Shown: positions 9,417-18,607, numbered from the stretch's first letter. The stretch: 64,000 nt of DNA from Candidatus Pseudobacter hemicellulosilyticus (GCA_029202545.1 CP119311.1:3720001-3784000); one strand, 5' to 3'. Made by a program: numbers and translations. The notes: generated by a model from the sequence alone, not told the origin.

Positions 9417-11270
9417 ATGATTCTGCAATCTGATGTTTCCATTTACGGAAGATCTCTGGCTGTCTGGGTGGAGCAGATCGCGAGCCAATGCGGCGCAAGC
9501 GATATTCATTGGTGTGATGGTTCTAAGGAAGAATTTGACATGCTGTGTAATCAACTGGTAGAAAAGGGAACCTTCATTCGCTTGAATCCAAAGAAAAGAC
9601 CTAACAGTTTTGCCTGCTTCAGCGACCCCAGCGATGTGGCGCGTGTGGAAGACAGAACTTTTATCTGCAGCCGGTTGAAAACAGATGCCGGCCCTACCAA
9701 TAACTGGATGGAGCCGGATAAAATGAAAGGAATTCTGAACGGTTTGCTCGGCGATTGTATGGAAGGTCGCACCTTATATGTTATACCTTTCTGTATGGGC
9801 CCTCTTGGCTCACCCTATTCCCGTTACGGTGTACAATTAACAGACTCTGAATATGTAGTGGTGAATATGCACATCATGACCCGCATGGGTGAAGATGTAC
9901 TGCCCTACCTCAAGAAAAAACCATTTGTAAAATGCCTGCATACAGTGGGAGCTCCGCTGGCTGCAGGACAACAGGACGTTTCCTGGCCCTGTAATCCGAC
10001 CACTAAATACATTTCCCATTTCCCTGAGGAAAGACTGATCATTTCCTATGGCAGCGGTTATGGCGGTAATGCCCTGATGGGTAAAAAATGTTTTGCCCTT
10101 CGCATTGCTTCCGTAATGGCCAAGGAAGAAGGCTGGCTGGCTGAACATATGCTGCTCATGGGTGTTGAATCACCCAAAGGTGAAAAGACCTACGTAGCAG
10201 CGGCGTTCCCCAGCGCCTGTGGCAAAACCAATTTTGCCATGCTGATCCCACCCAAAGAATTTGATGGCTGGAAGATCACCACGGTAGGGGATGATATTGC
10301 CTGGATCCATAAAGGAGAAGACGGCGGCCTGTACGCCATCAACCCCGAGGCTGGTTATTTTGGTGTAGCCCCCGGCACCAACTACAATACCAACCCCAAC
10401 GCCATGGAGAGTATCAAAGCCAACACCATATTTACCAACGTAGCCGTAACAGCTGACGGCGATGTATGGTGGGAAGGGATGACCCCCGAACCACCTGCAG
10501 TCGGAATGACCGACTGGCACGGCAAACCCTGGGATCCCGCCAGCGGCAAACCTGCTGCGCATCCCAACTCCCGCTTCACCGCTCCGGCCAGCCAGAACCC
10601 TGCGCTGGACCAGGAATGGGAAAACCCCAACGGCGTCCATATTGAAGCCTTTATATTCGGCGGCCGCCGCAGCCTCGGCGTTCCCCTCGTTTACCAATCC
10701 TTCAACTGGAACTTTGGCGTATACCTGGCCGCTACCCTCGGCAGTGAAATGACCGCCGCCGCCTTCGGCGAGGTTGGCAAGATCCGCCGCGATCCCTTCG
10801 CTATGCTGCCCTTCATGGGCTACCATATAGGCGACTATATCAACTACTGGTTACAGTTTGGTCGCGACCTGCCCAATGCTCCCCGCATTTTCAGTGTCAA
10901 CTGGTTCCGGAAAGGCGAAGATGGTAAGTTCCTGTGGCCGGGTTATGGTCAGAACGTCCGCGTGCTCAAATGGATCGTTCAAAGAGTAAAAGGTGGCGCT
11001 TCCGCCGTTGAATCACCTATCGGCTGGATGCCGCGCTATGAAGACATCGACTGGAACGGCCTTGATTTCAGCAAAGATGATTTCACCAGGCTCATGACCG
11101 TAGACCGCGAGCCCGGTAAATTAGAGCTGCTGTCACACGAGCGCCTGTTTGAACAGATGTACGACAAGCTGCCCAAAGAGTTCACCTTTATGCGGGAACT
11201 CCTGTTGTCAGCCCTCTGGCGTTCTCCTGAACACTGGGGCCTGCAGCCTGAAAGACTGGAGCAACATTAA
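9417..11270 (+). CDS. pckG: Phosphoenolpyruvate carboxykinase (GTP)
   Basis: This cytosolic enzyme of 617 residues interconverts oxaloacetate + GTP with PEP + GDP + CO2, the first committed step of gluconeogenesis. The GTP-type kinase loop FPSACGKTNFAM is present (reactive Cys268 and Lys270), with VGDDIAWI (metal site) and NPEAGYFGVAPGTN further on, and an N-terminal TNNW segment that is part of the substrate region. The GTP-dependent class is clear: the ATP-dependent class has a different P-loop context and is shorter. An open frame extends back to a TTG at 9279, but ATG9417 gives the usual family length (about 600-620) and N-terminus. A terminator follows, so it is monocistronic. Confidence 0.96.
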   Translation: MILQSDVSIYGRSLAVWVEQIASQCGASDIHWCDGSKEEFDMLCNQLVEKGTFIRLNPKKRPNSFACFSDPSDVARVEDRTFICSRLKTDAGPTNNWMEPDKMKGILNGLLGDCMEGRTLYVIPFCMGPLGSPYSRYGVQLTDSEYVVVNMHIMTRMGEDVLPYLKKKPFVKCLHTVGAPLAAGQQDVSWPCNPTTKYISHFPEERLIISYGSGYGGNALMGKKCFALRIASVMAKEEGWLAEHMLLMGVESPKGEKTYVAAAFPSACGKTNFAMLIPPKEFDGWKITTVGDDIAWIHKGEDGGLYAINPEAGYFGVAPGTNYNTNPNAMESIKANTIFTNVAVTADGDVWWEGMTPEPPAVGMTDWHGKPWDPASGKPAAHPNSRFTAPASQNPALDQEWENPNGVHIEAFIFGGRRSLGVPLVYQSFNWNFGVYLAATLGSEMTAAAFGEVGKIRRDPFAMLPFMGYHIGDYINYWLQFGRDLPNAPRIFSVNWFRKGEDGKFLWPGYGQNVRVLKWIVQRVKGGASAVESPIGWMPRYEDIDWNGLDFSKDDFTRLMTVDREPGKLELLSHERLFEQMYDKLPKEFTFMRELLLSALWRSPEHWGLQPERLEQH

Positions 11271-11283
11271 CGATTATTAATAG

Positions 11284-11319
11284 AGAGTGCTGTAGATGGA
11301 GGTTTACAGCACTCTTTCT
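11284..11319 (+). terminator. Rho-independent terminator after pckG
   Basis: Perfect 11-base arms AGAGTGCTGTA / TACAGCACTCT with a 10-base loop, followed by a T-rich tail (TTCTTT). Located 13 bases after the stop. Confidence 0.8.
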
Positions 11320-11333
11320 TTATTGCTGCTATT

Positions 11334-13001
11334 ATGAACTGGTTTATTGCGCTTTTTACCGAACCCTCAATAGCCCAGACGGTGGTCGTTTATGGCCTCG
11401 TGATCGCTCTGGGCCTCTGGCTGGGCAGGATCCGTATCCTTGGCATATCACTCGGTGTTACCTGGGTGTTGTTCATGGGCCTGCTCTTCTCTTATTTCGG
11501 CATCGTCCTCGATGCAGACATCAGCCACTTTCTCCGGGATTTTGGCCTCATCCTTTTCGTGTACTCTATCGGTTTACAGGTAGGTCCCGGATTTTTTGCC
11601 TCACTCAAAAAGAATGCCCTTACCACTAACATGCTGGCTTTCCTGGTTGTCCTGACAGGTGTGTCCGTTACCCTGCTGCTGGCCTGGATATCCGGCTTCC
11701 CTATGCCCATTATGACCGGTGTCATGAGCGGCGCCGTTACCAATACGCCGGGCCTTGCAGCGGCGCAGACCGCCATGAAGGACCTGCATATAGCCGATGG
11801 CAGCAGCTCCATGATGACCCTGGCCTATGCTGTAGCCTATCCCTTTGGCGTTTTTGGCATCATCGGCTCCCTCATCCTGCTGAAGAAGTTCTTTGGGGTG
11901 AACATCCAGCATGAAAGAGAGATGCACCGTAAATTGTTCTTCTTCCGGTCCAACCGCCCTATCGCTATTCACCTGACGCTTCACAACCAGCAGCTGGCCG
12001 GTCACCCCCTGCGCCGCATCTTTGAAAAATTGCCTGAGCCCATTGTGGTGTCCAGGATCTTCCATGGCGGCAGGATATTGACACCCGACCCTGATTTTGT
12101 CCTGGCCGCCGGTGATGTACTGCTGGTCATTGCCCCCAAACGGGAACTGGAACTGGTCAAGGACCTGATTGGCCCGCCCAGTGATATGAACCTGCGGGAA
12201 GCGCCCAACTGCGACCTGGTATCCCGCACCATCATTGTCACACGCACAGAAGTGACCCATAAACGGCTCGGCGATATTCCCGAGATCCACCAGCATGATT
12301 TCACTATCACCCGTCTGGAACGCGCCGGTATTGAAATGGTGACCCATGGCAATACCTACCTGCAGCTGGGCGATACCCTCCGCGTGGTAGGCACCCGCGA
12401 AGGCATTGAACTGGTGGCCAAAGCCGTAGGCAATTCCCTCAAAAGGCTGGAACACCCCGAACTGGCGCCTATCTTCATCGGCATTGTCCTGGGTGTGCTG
12501 CTGGGCAGTATCCCCATTCATTTTCCCAATGTGCCGGTGCCGGTAAAGATCGGGCTGGCCGGCGGACCGCTGATAGTAGCCCTGCTGCTGAGCCGCTTTG
12601 GCAGTATCTTCTACCTGAACAATTACACCACCAACAGCGCCAACCTCATGATCCGGGAACTGGGCATCTGCCTCTTCCTCTGCAGCGTGGGGCTGGGCAG
12701 CGGCAGTAACCTTACCACTGCTTTTGCCGGCGGCAATGGCTGGTGGTGGGTGCTCATGGGACTCTGCATTACCATGATCCCCATGCTGCTGGTAGGCTGT
12801 ATTGCCCACTGGGTTTTCCGCAAGACCTACTTCGAGATCTGCGGTCTGCTCTCCGGCGCTTCCACTGATCCGCCCGCCCTGGCCTTTGCACTCAAGATGG
12901 CCGGCAATGATATTCCTACCGCCAACTATGCCACTGTGTACCCGCTGGCCATGATCTTCCGGATCATTGCAGCACAGTTGCTGATCGTGTTATTCGGATA
13001 A
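11334..13001 (+). CDS. AspT/YidE/YbjL-type putative transporter with two RCK_C domains
   Basis: This inner-membrane protein of 555 residues is built as two membrane halves of about five helices each (about 1-185 and 380-555) around a cytosolic pair of RCK_C (TrkA-C-like) domains (about 205-370, for example DPDFVLAAGDVLLVIAP and NTYLQLGDTLRVVGT). Both halves carry the internal-duplication motif of the aspartate:alanine exchanger family: SGAVTNTPGLAAAQ in the first and SGASTDPPALAFA in the second. Substrate is unknown; AspT members exchange dicarboxylates or amino acids. It follows pckG after a terminator, so a functional link with C4 acids is only suggestive. ATG11334 gives the expected N-terminal helix. 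Confidence 0.85.
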   Translation: MNWFIALFTEPSIAQTVVVYGLVIALGLWLGRIRILGISLGVTWVLFMGLLFSYFGIVLDADISHFLRDFGLILFVYSIGLQVGPGFFASLKKNALTTNMLAFLVVLTGVSVTLLLAWISGFPMPIMTGVMSGAVTNTPGLAAAQTAMKDLHIADGSSSMMTLAYAVAYPFGVFGIIGSLILLKKFFGVNIQHEREMHRKLFFFRSNRPIAIHLTLHNQQLAGHPLRRIFEKLPEPIVVSRIFHGGRILTPDPDFVLAAGDVLLVIAPKRELELVKDLIGPPSDMNLREAPNCDLVSRTIIVTRTEVTHKRLGDIPEIHQHDFTITRLERAGIEMVTHGNTYLQLGDTLRVVGTREGIELVAKAVGNSLKRLEHPELAPIFIGIVLGVLLGSIPIHFPNVPVPVKIGLAGGPLIVALLLSRFGSIFYLNNYTTNSANLMIRELGICLFLCSVGLGSGSNLTTAFAGGNGWWWVLMGLCITMIPMLLVGCIAHWVFRKTYFEICGLLSGASTDPPALAFALKMAGNDIPTANYATVYPLAMIFRIIAAQLLIVLFG

Positions 13002-13032
13002 GGTTTTTTTGCTTTTGTTGACTCATATACCA

Positions 13033-13071
13033 TCCAGCAGTGATGCCGTTGGGCAACTGCTGGACTTTTTT
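13033..13071 (+). terminator. Rho-independent terminator after the AspT-like transporter
   Basis: Arms TCCAGCAGT / ACTGCTGGA with a 14-base loop, followed by CTTTTTTT. It lies 31 bases after the stop and insulates the riboswitch that follows. Confidence 0.8.
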
Positions 13072-13204
13072 TGCAGGAGGCGTTCCTTTGCAAGCGCAAC
13101 CTGCATTTGCATTGCCTGCGTATGATGGTGGAACACTGTCATTTTTTTCAACACAGGGTGCAAAACATCTTCTGCACGCTGATCATTCTCCCTTTAATTT
13201 TACA

Positions 13205-13440
13205 CCCGTTACCGGTTCCCATTCCTGTGGGATGAAAAGGGAATCCCGTGAAAGTCGGGAACTATCCCCGTAGCTGTAAGCCCCGTACATCCTATTGTTT
13301 ATGCTGCACGCCACTGTTGTTTCAGCTATAACGGGAAGGCTTTTAAACAATGGGCAAAGTCAGAAGACCTGCCGGTAGCCAACACTTTATAACACGCTTT
13401 CGGAGGAAAAGCACGGTACTGAAGGACCTTCCATTTTTTT
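13205..13440 (+). promoter_or_regulatory. Cobalamin (AdoCbl-type) riboswitch in the nrdD leader
   Basis: The leader shows the conserved blocks of the B12 riboswitch in the right order: AAAAGGGAATCCCGTGAAAG from about 13235 with GTCGGGAACTATCCCCG and AGCTGTAAG after it; GCCACTG near 13310; GGGAAGGC near 13333; the B12 box GTCAGAAGACCTGCC near 13359-13373; and TTTCGGAGGAAAAGC near 13397, common in Bacteroidota versions. A T run at about 13434-13440 ends the region and may be part of the expression platform. It lies 54 bases before the nrdD ATG and so should control nrdD, its small partner and nrdG. In known examples cobalamin binding lowers expression. Confidence 0.92.
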
Positions 13441-13493
13441 ATGGTAAGTCATTCGGCATACGGCTTTTTGTCCCCGGATAAAACTTAGCTCGT

Positions 13494-15641
13494 ATGCCAC
13501 AATTTGTAATCAAGCGGAATGGAGAACATGAACCATTTCATCATTTCAAGATCAAGGACGCCATTGAAAAAGGTTTCAGCAGTGTAGGTGTTCCCGTAGA
13601 CGAAACCATTTTCCAGAATACCATCTTTACCCTGGTCAGCAAGCCCCGGGTGGCCGTGGAAGACATCCAGGATGCCATCGAAAAAGAGCTGTTTGCCAAA
13701 GGTCATTTTTCCGTGATGCGCTCTTTCATGCTCTACCGGCATACCCGCAAGCTGCAGCGTGAGCATGCACGCGGCATTGAAGCGGATACTACCTATGTCA
13801 ACAGCACCCAGACCATTGCCGAGTATGTACAGCAGCATGACTGGCGCGTGAACGCCAACGCCAATGCCGGCTATTCCAATGCCGGCCTGGTGAACAATGT
13901 GGCGGGTAAAGTGATTGCCAACTACTGGCTGGACAAAGTATATTCCAAAGAAGAAGGGTATGCCCACCGCAATGGCGATATCCATATTCATGACCTTGAC
14001 TGCCTCACCGGTTATTGCGCCGGCTGGAGCCTTCGCGTATTACTGAACGAAGGGTTCAACGGCGTTCGTGGCCGCGTGGAAAGCAGGCCCCCCAGCCATT
14101 TCCGCGAAGCACTGGGGCAGATGGCCAATTTCCTGGGCATCCTCCAGAGTGAATGGGCCGGTGCCCAGGCTTTCAGTTCCTTTGATACCTACCTGGCGCC
14201 CTATGTGTTCAAAGACAACCTGGGCTATCCGGAAGTGCTGAAAGCCGTACGCAACTTTATCTGTAACCTCAATGTGCCCGCCCGCTGGGGACAATCGCCC
14301 TTTACCAATATCACCATCGACTGGACCGTGCCCGAAGACCTGAAAGAGCAGATCCCCACGCGTGGTAACCATCACCTGCTTGGCAGTATCATGGAGCCGG
14401 CCTTCCTGCAAAGAGTGCATGCCCGCGGCGCTGATCACCCCGCTGATCTCTGCTACAAACATTTTCAGCCGGAGATGGACCTGATCAATAAAGCCTTTTA
14501 CACCGTAATGACCGAGGGAGATGCCAACGGGCAGCCCTTTACTTTCCCTATCCCTACCGTGAACATCACGGAAGACTTCGACTGGAACGGGCCCAATACC
14601 GATCTCCTGTTTGAGAATACCGCAAAGGTTGGTTCGTCCTATTTCCAGAATTTCATCGGGAGCCAGTATATGCGGGATGCCCAGGGTAACCTGGTGGAAA
14701 ACCCCGAAGCGTATAAGCCCAACGCTGTACGCAGCATGTGCTGCAGGCTGCAGCTGGACCTGCGGGAATTGCTGAAGCGCGGCAACGGCCTCTTCGGTTC
14801 TGCTGAGATGACCGGCAGCATCGGCGTGGTCACTATCAATATGGCGCGGTTGGGTTACCTCTACAAAGGTGATAAGGACGGCCTTTATGATAAGCTGAAC
14901 CGCCTGTTGCAGATCGCTAAATCCACCCTGGAGAAGAAAAGGGTCTTTATCCAGGAGATGTATGAACGTGGCCTCTATCCTTATACCAAAAGATACCTGC
15001 CGCATTTCCGCAACCACTTTTCTACCATTGGCGTCAATGGCATGAATGAGATGGTCCGGAATTTCTTTAACGACTGGACCGATATCTCCGACGAGCAGGG
15101 TAAACAATTTACCATGGAGCTGCTGGAACATATCCGCGGCGCTATGAAGGTTTTCCAGGAAGAAACAGGCAACCTGTACAACCTGGAAGCTACGCCCGCC
15201 GAAGGCACCACCTATCGCTTTGCCAAAGAGGACAGGAAACGCTATGAGGATATCCTGCAGGCCGGGACCGGGGAGAATATCTACTATACCAACAGCTCGC
15301 AGCTGCCGGTAGGTTACTCTGATGATCCTTTTGAAGTACTGCCCCTGCAGGATGAGCTGCAATGCAAGTATACCGGCGGTACTGTACTGCATTTGTACAT
15401 GCGGGAAAGGGTGAGCACGCCGGATGCCTGCCGGAGCCTGGTGAAGACCGTACTGTCCAATTTCCGGTTGCCGTATATCACTATTACGCCGGTATTCAGT
15501 ATCTGCCCCAGACATGGTTACCTGGCCGGTGAGCATGAGTACTGCCCTAAGTGCGACGAAGAGCTATTACATCAATTACAAACCTCCAATACTACTCTAT
15601 ATGAACAGGAAGAAAGAGCAGCCCATTTTGCTGGCCAATAA
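13494..15641 (+). CDS. nrdD: Anaerobic (class III) ribonucleoside-triphosphate reductase, main chain lacking the glycyl-radical segment
   Basis: This 715-residue protein would reduce ribonucleoside triphosphates to dNTPs without oxygen. An N-terminal ATP-cone (about 3-95, beginning FVIKRNGEHEPF) gives allosteric control. The ten-stranded barrel contains NRSMCC-type active-site cysteines (C416-C417 in RSMCCRLQ) and the C-terminal zinc site is C671-x2-H674 ... C684-x2-C687 (CPRHG, CPKC). The chain then runs on for 28 residues and stops, without the RVxGY glycyl-radical loop that normally follows the zinc site. That loop is encoded by the overlapping next gene in the +1 frame. Expression is under the cobalamin riboswitch. 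The reductase call is certain; whether the two chains form the active unit is inference. Confidence 0.93.
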   Translation: MPQFVIKRNGEHEPFHHFKIKDAIEKGFSSVGVPVDETIFQNTIFTLVSKPRVAVEDIQDAIEKELFAKGHFSVMRSFMLYRHTRKLQREHARGIEADTTYVNSTQTIAEYVQQHDWRVNANANAGYSNAGLVNNVAGKVIANYWLDKVYSKEEGYAHRNGDIHIHDLDCLTGYCAGWSLRVLLNEGFNGVRGRVESRPPSHFREALGQMANFLGILQSEWAGAQAFSSFDTYLAPYVFKDNLGYPEVLKAVRNFICNLNVPARWGQSPFTNITIDWTVPEDLKEQIPTRGNHHLLGSIMEPAFLQRVHARGADHPADLCYKHFQPEMDLINKAFYTVMTEGDANGQPFTFPIPTVNITEDFDWNGPNTDLLFENTAKVGSSYFQNFIGSQYMRDAQGNLVENPEAYKPNAVRSMCCRLQLDLRELLKRGNGLFGSAEMTGSIGVVTINMARLGYLYKGDKDGLYDKLNRLLQIAKSTLEKKRVFIQEMYERGLYPYTKRYLPHFRNHFSTIGVNGMNEMVRNFFNDWTDISDEQGKQFTMELLEHIRGAMKVFQEETGNLYNLEATPAEGTTYRFAKEDRKRYEDILQAGTGENIYYTNSSQLPVGYSDDPFEVLPLQDELQCKYTGGTVLHLYMRERVSTPDACRSLVKTVLSNFRLPYITITPVFSICPRHGYLAGEHEYCPKCDEELLHQLQTSNTTLYEQEERAAHFAGQ

Positions 15642-15786
15642 CGACAAACGCACAAAATGCCTGATATACACCCGTGTGATGGGGTATCACCGGCCTACCG
15701 AGAGCTTCAATATCGGGAAGAAGGGAGAACATAAGGATCGCCTGCATTTCAGCGAGAACGCTTGCCATGGCAAATCCGGTCTATAG
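15601..15786 (+). CDS. Small separate glycyl-radical subunit/domain of the class III ribonucleotide reductase
   Basis: This 61-residue frame carries the segment missing from the preceding protein: YTRVMGYHRP (radical glycine G28) followed by SFNIGKKGEHKDRLHFSE, which matches the C-terminal tail of class III reductases (RVxGYxRP, then GK and DR). The ATG at 15601 overlaps the end of nrdD by 41 bases in the +1 frame, and the stop overlaps nrdG by 20 bases, so translation is probably coupled. About 33 codons separate the zinc-site CPKC from this domain, against about 5-8 in unsplit enzymes, so new termini appear to have evolved. This argues against a simple sequencing frameshift. An upstream extension of the frame is open, but ATG15601 is the best start. 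Confidence 0.8.
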   Translation: MNRKKEQPILLANNDKRTKCLIYTRVMGYHRPTESFNIGKKGEHKDRLHFSENACHGKSGL

Positions 15787-16441
15787 CATTACCCCCTTTA
15801 CCATGCTGGACTTTCCCGGCCATACAGCCTGCATCATCTGGTTTGCAGGCTGTAATATGCGTTGCGCCTATTGTTATAACCCGGACATCGTGTTGGGCAA
15901 GGGTCAGCTCAGTTATCGGGCCGTCCTGGATTTCCTGGACAAACGCAGGGGGCTGCTGGACGGGGTGGTGCTGAGCGGGGGAGAATGCACCCTGCACAAA
16001 GGATTGCCCGGACTGGCAGCCACTATAAAAGAAAAAGGCTTCCGCCTCAAAATAGATACCAATGGCGCCAACCCGGCCCTGCTGGAACAGCTGATCAGCC
16101 ATAAGCTGGTGGATTATGTGGCGCTGGACTGCAAAGCGCCTGCCGCCAAATACGGAACAGTTACCGGTATCAACGGGTTCCGGGAATTTGAAGACAGCCT
16201 CCATCTGTTGCTGGCGTCGGGTATGCCCTTTGAAGTACGGACCACGGTGCATTCGGCCCTGCTGAACCAGGGGGATGTAGCGGCCATTCAGGCTTTGCTG
16301 GAGGAGCGCCGGTACCCCGGAAAGTATTATATCCAGTATGCGCTGAATGATACCACTATGCTGAAGGAACTGCCGGCCAATAGCGGCCGGCTGGACCTGG
16401 CTGCGTTGACCGGGAGGGTGCCGGTAGTGGAACGGAATTAG
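15767..16441 (+). CDS. nrdG: Anaerobic ribonucleotide reductase activating radical SAM enzyme
   Basis: This 224-residue activase would use S-adenosylmethionine and a [4Fe-4S] cluster to form the glycyl radical on the small reductase segment encoded just upstream. The cluster motif is C29-x3-C33-x2-C36 (CNMRCAYC), preceded by the family start TPFTMLDFPGHTACI and followed by VVLSGGECTL. The start overlaps the upstream small gene by 20 bases, as expected for coupled synthesis of enzyme and substrate. The tail is consistent with the longer NrdG/PflA-like type (about 220-230 residues) rather than the 150-residue E. coli form. It is the last gene of the riboswitch-controlled operon. Confidence 0.93.
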   Translation: MANPVYSITPFTMLDFPGHTACIIWFAGCNMRCAYCYNPDIVLGKGQLSYRAVLDFLDKRRGLLDGVVLSGGECTLHKGLPGLAATIKEKGFRLKIDTNGANPALLEQLISHKLVDYVALDCKAPAAKYGTVTGINGFREFEDSLHLLLASGMPFEVRTTVHSALLNQGDVAAIQALLEERRYPGKYYIQYALNDTTMLKELPANSGRLDLAALTGRVPVVERN

Positions 16442-16494
16442 CCCGCCAACCCGAAAGATAACCTCGTTTCATTTTTTTATCCCGATTAAAATGA

Positions 16495-16502
16495 TATTTT
16501 TG
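16495..16502 (+). promoter_or_regulatory. Candidate -7 element (TATTTTTG) for the ECF sigma/SusCD operon
   Basis: TATTTTTG matches TAnnTTTG and lies 76 bases before the sigma factor start. The -33 TTG is not clear. It is the only good match in the 137-base gap after nrdG. Confidence 0.4.
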
Positions 16503-16578
16503 GTCGCCAAGTAACCATTCCACCTTTTCTGCCTGCCTTTTCCGAAGATGTACTCCGTAATTAAACAGGTTTAAATAA

Positions 16579-17163
16579 GTGACCGGGATCTCATCATATA
16601 CCGACAAGGAACTATTGCATCGAATTTCCGAAGGAGAGGAGGACGCTTTTATTGAATTATACAAACGGTATGATGCCCGGCTATATCCTTTTCTTCATAA
16701 ACTGACCCGTTCCCCCCAGGATGCCCGTGAAATTATCCAGGAAACCTTTCTGAAACTATGGCTTTCCCGGGACAAGCTGGATGCTGTAACGCTTCCCCGT
16801 GCTTATATTTTCAGGAGTGCTGCCAATATCTCCCATAACTGGATGAAACGAAACCTGGTGGCCCAGAAAGCAGAGCAGGAGCACCAGCTGCGGGATGGGC
16901 GCCTGGGAACAGACAGCACCGAATTCCGCCTCAGAACAAGAGAGCTGCAGGTACAGCTCAGCAGGATCATTGCCGGGATGCCGGAGCAGCGGCAACGCAT
17001 TTACCGGATGCACCGGGAACAGGGCCTGAGTACGTCGGAAATAGCCAGCAGCCTGGATGTTTCGGTCAGCACGGTGAAAAATACCGTTGCCATTGCGTTA
17101 AAAAATATCCGGGATGGCCTGAGTGAGACCGGCTACATTCTCTTCCTGCTGTTATTTTTCTAA
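16579..17163 (+). CDS. ECF-type RNA polymerase sigma factor, Bacteroidota SusCD-linked class
   Basis: This 194-residue protein should direct RNA polymerase to the downstream SusC operon when released by the FecR protein encoded next. Region 2 runs about 25-95 (EEDAFIELYKRYDARLYPFL; FLKLWLSRDKL), and region 4 about 130-180 (EQRQRIYRMHREQGLSTSEI, then a helix-turn-helix with LDVSVSTVKNTVAIALKNI). The C-terminus is strongly hydrophobic (YILFLLLFF), as often seen in this class. No ATG is available at the right place; GTG16579 gives the normal length. It leads an operon running to about 30215. Confidence 0.92.
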   Translation: MTGISSYTDKELLHRISEGEEDAFIELYKRYDARLYPFLHKLTRSPQDAREIIQETFLKLWLSRDKLDAVTLPRAYIFRSAANISHNWMKRNLVAQKAEQEHQLRDGRLGTDSTEFRLRTRELQVQLSRIIAGMPEQRQRIYRMHREQGLSTSEIASSLDVSVSTVKNTVAIALKNIRDGLSETGYILFLLLFF

Positions 17164-17230
17164 AAAATTTTTACTCCTGCAATAGACTTTTGGCTGTAGC
17201 CAATTGTCAGGGATATTATTATGGCATAAT

Positions 17231-18460
17231 ATGGACCAACAACATCTTCAATATTTAGTAACGCAATGGCTGAATGGGGCAGGCACGGCGTCCGAAGAAC
17301 AGGAGCTCAGGGACCTGCTGAAGGATCAGCAGAACGATGCAGCTGTCACCGAACTGCTTTATCAATTGGCTGATCAGTCGCCCGAAATACAGCAATCGCC
17401 CCATTGGGACGTATTGGCGCGGGAGATATTGCAGGCTGATAAAAACCATTTGCCTTCCTCTGCCGGACTGGGAGATGAAGGCAGCCTTATCCTTCCCGGT
17501 AATACCCCGGTGCGCCGCCTGCCCATGCTGCGCAGGTGGTGGTGGGCCGCTGCGGCTGTCCTGCTGGTAGTCTCTGTGGCAGGTTATTTCCGGTTCAATG
17601 TCCCCGGCAGGGATCCCGGGCTGGCTGTAGTACAGCCACCCAACAAGGAGCTGCTTCCCGGAACGGATGGCGCCATACTTATCCTGGATAATGGCCGGCA
17701 GGTAGTGCTGGACAGCCTGGGCAATGGTCTTGTTGCCACGCAGAACGGCAGCCAGGTGAACCTGCAGAACGGTCTGCTCAGGTATGAGGAGGCCGGCGGA
17801 GGATCCGGTGTGATCAGCTATAATACCATGTCCACCCCCAGGGGTAAGCAATTTCGTATAGTGCTTCCTGATAGTACCCGGGTATGGCTGAATGCAGGCA
17901 GCTCCATCCGCTTTCCCACTGCCTTTTCCGGGAAGGAGCGGAGCGTTGAGCTGACAGGGGAGGCCTATTTTGAGGTGGCGCAGGACAGGAGAAAACCTTT
18001 CCTGCTGACCCTGGGCAACGGAACAACCATTGCGGTGCTGGGAACGGATTTCAATGTAAATGCCTATACCGATGAAGCAGACATCAAAACTACCCTGCTG
18101 CAGGGATCGGTGAAAGTGATGGCGAACAATAACGCACAGGTCTTGATCCCCGGGCAGCAGGCATCTGTCCGGACGGCCGATGGCAGGATCAACCTGGTCA
18201 GGGACGCTGATATAGCCCAGGCGGTGGCCTGGAAGAACGGCCTGTTCTCTTTCCGCGGGGCAGACCTGGAAACGGTCATGCGGCAGCTGGCGCGCTGGTA
18301 CAATGTGGAAGTGGAATATGAAGGAACAGTTCCTGTAAGAAGATTTGACGGGGAGATTGACCGCTCATTGACGTTCTCCCAGGTATTGAAAGGGCTGACA
18401 ACAACAAGGATCAATTATACAATAGAAGATAACGGAAAAAAGATAGTGATCAGGCAGTAG
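17231..18460 (+). CDS. FecR-type anti-sigma factor
   Basis: This single-pass inner-membrane protein of 409 residues is expected to hold the upstream sigma factor and receive a signal from the SusC STN domain. The N-terminal cytosolic segment begins MDQQHLQYLVTQWLNG; a transmembrane helix follows a basic and Trp-rich stretch (about 100-120, AAAAVLLVVSVAGYF); the periplasmic FecR domain includes TPRGKQFRIVLPDSTRVWLN and ELTGEAYFEVAQD; and the end is the DUF4974-like domain (LTFSQVLKGLTTTRINYTI). The frame is open upstream to a TTG at 17204, but ATG17231 gives the usual start. It lies 67 bases after the sigma gene. Confidence 0.92.
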   Translation: MDQQHLQYLVTQWLNGAGTASEEQELRDLLKDQQNDAAVTELLYQLADQSPEIQQSPHWDVLAREILQADKNHLPSSAGLGDEGSLILPGNTPVRRLPMLRRWWWAAAAVLLVVSVAGYFRFNVPGRDPGLAVVQPPNKELLPGTDGAILILDNGRQVVLDSLGNGLVATQNGSQVNLQNGLLRYEEAGGGSGVISYNTMSTPRGKQFRIVLPDSTRVWLNAGSSIRFPTAFSGKERSVELTGEAYFEVAQDRRKPFLLTLGNGTTIAVLGTDFNVNAYTDEADIKTTLLQGSVKVMANNNAQVLIPGQQASVRTADGRINLVRDADIAQAVAWKNGLFSFRGADLETVMRQLARWYNVEVEYEGTVPVRRFDGEIDRSLTFSQVLKGLTTTRINYTIEDNGKKIVIRQ

Positions 18461-18607
18461 AACGCCGATCGTTTGTATGCATGATTTGGATTGACCAAAA
18501 AAGAAAAACCGGGAGCAAGATTGGACCCTTCCCCGGCTTTCATTCAGGTTAATGCCAAACAGGTATGTGCTAACTGTTTATTTATTTAACCAAAACGTTG
18601 CAAAAGT

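Noticed and set aside
11601..12809. 402-codon minus-strand frame opposite the AspT-like transporter
   Set aside because: No domain; rich in His and Gln as expected from reverse reading of a membrane protein.
14040..15536. 498-codon minus-strand frame within nrdD
   Set aside because: It is antisense to a clear reductase and shows no family features.
15555..15660. Programmed frameshift joining nrdD and its radical domain
   Set aside because: No slippery sequence is seen, the small frame has its own ATG, and the linker is much longer than in the normal protein, so a split gene fits better.
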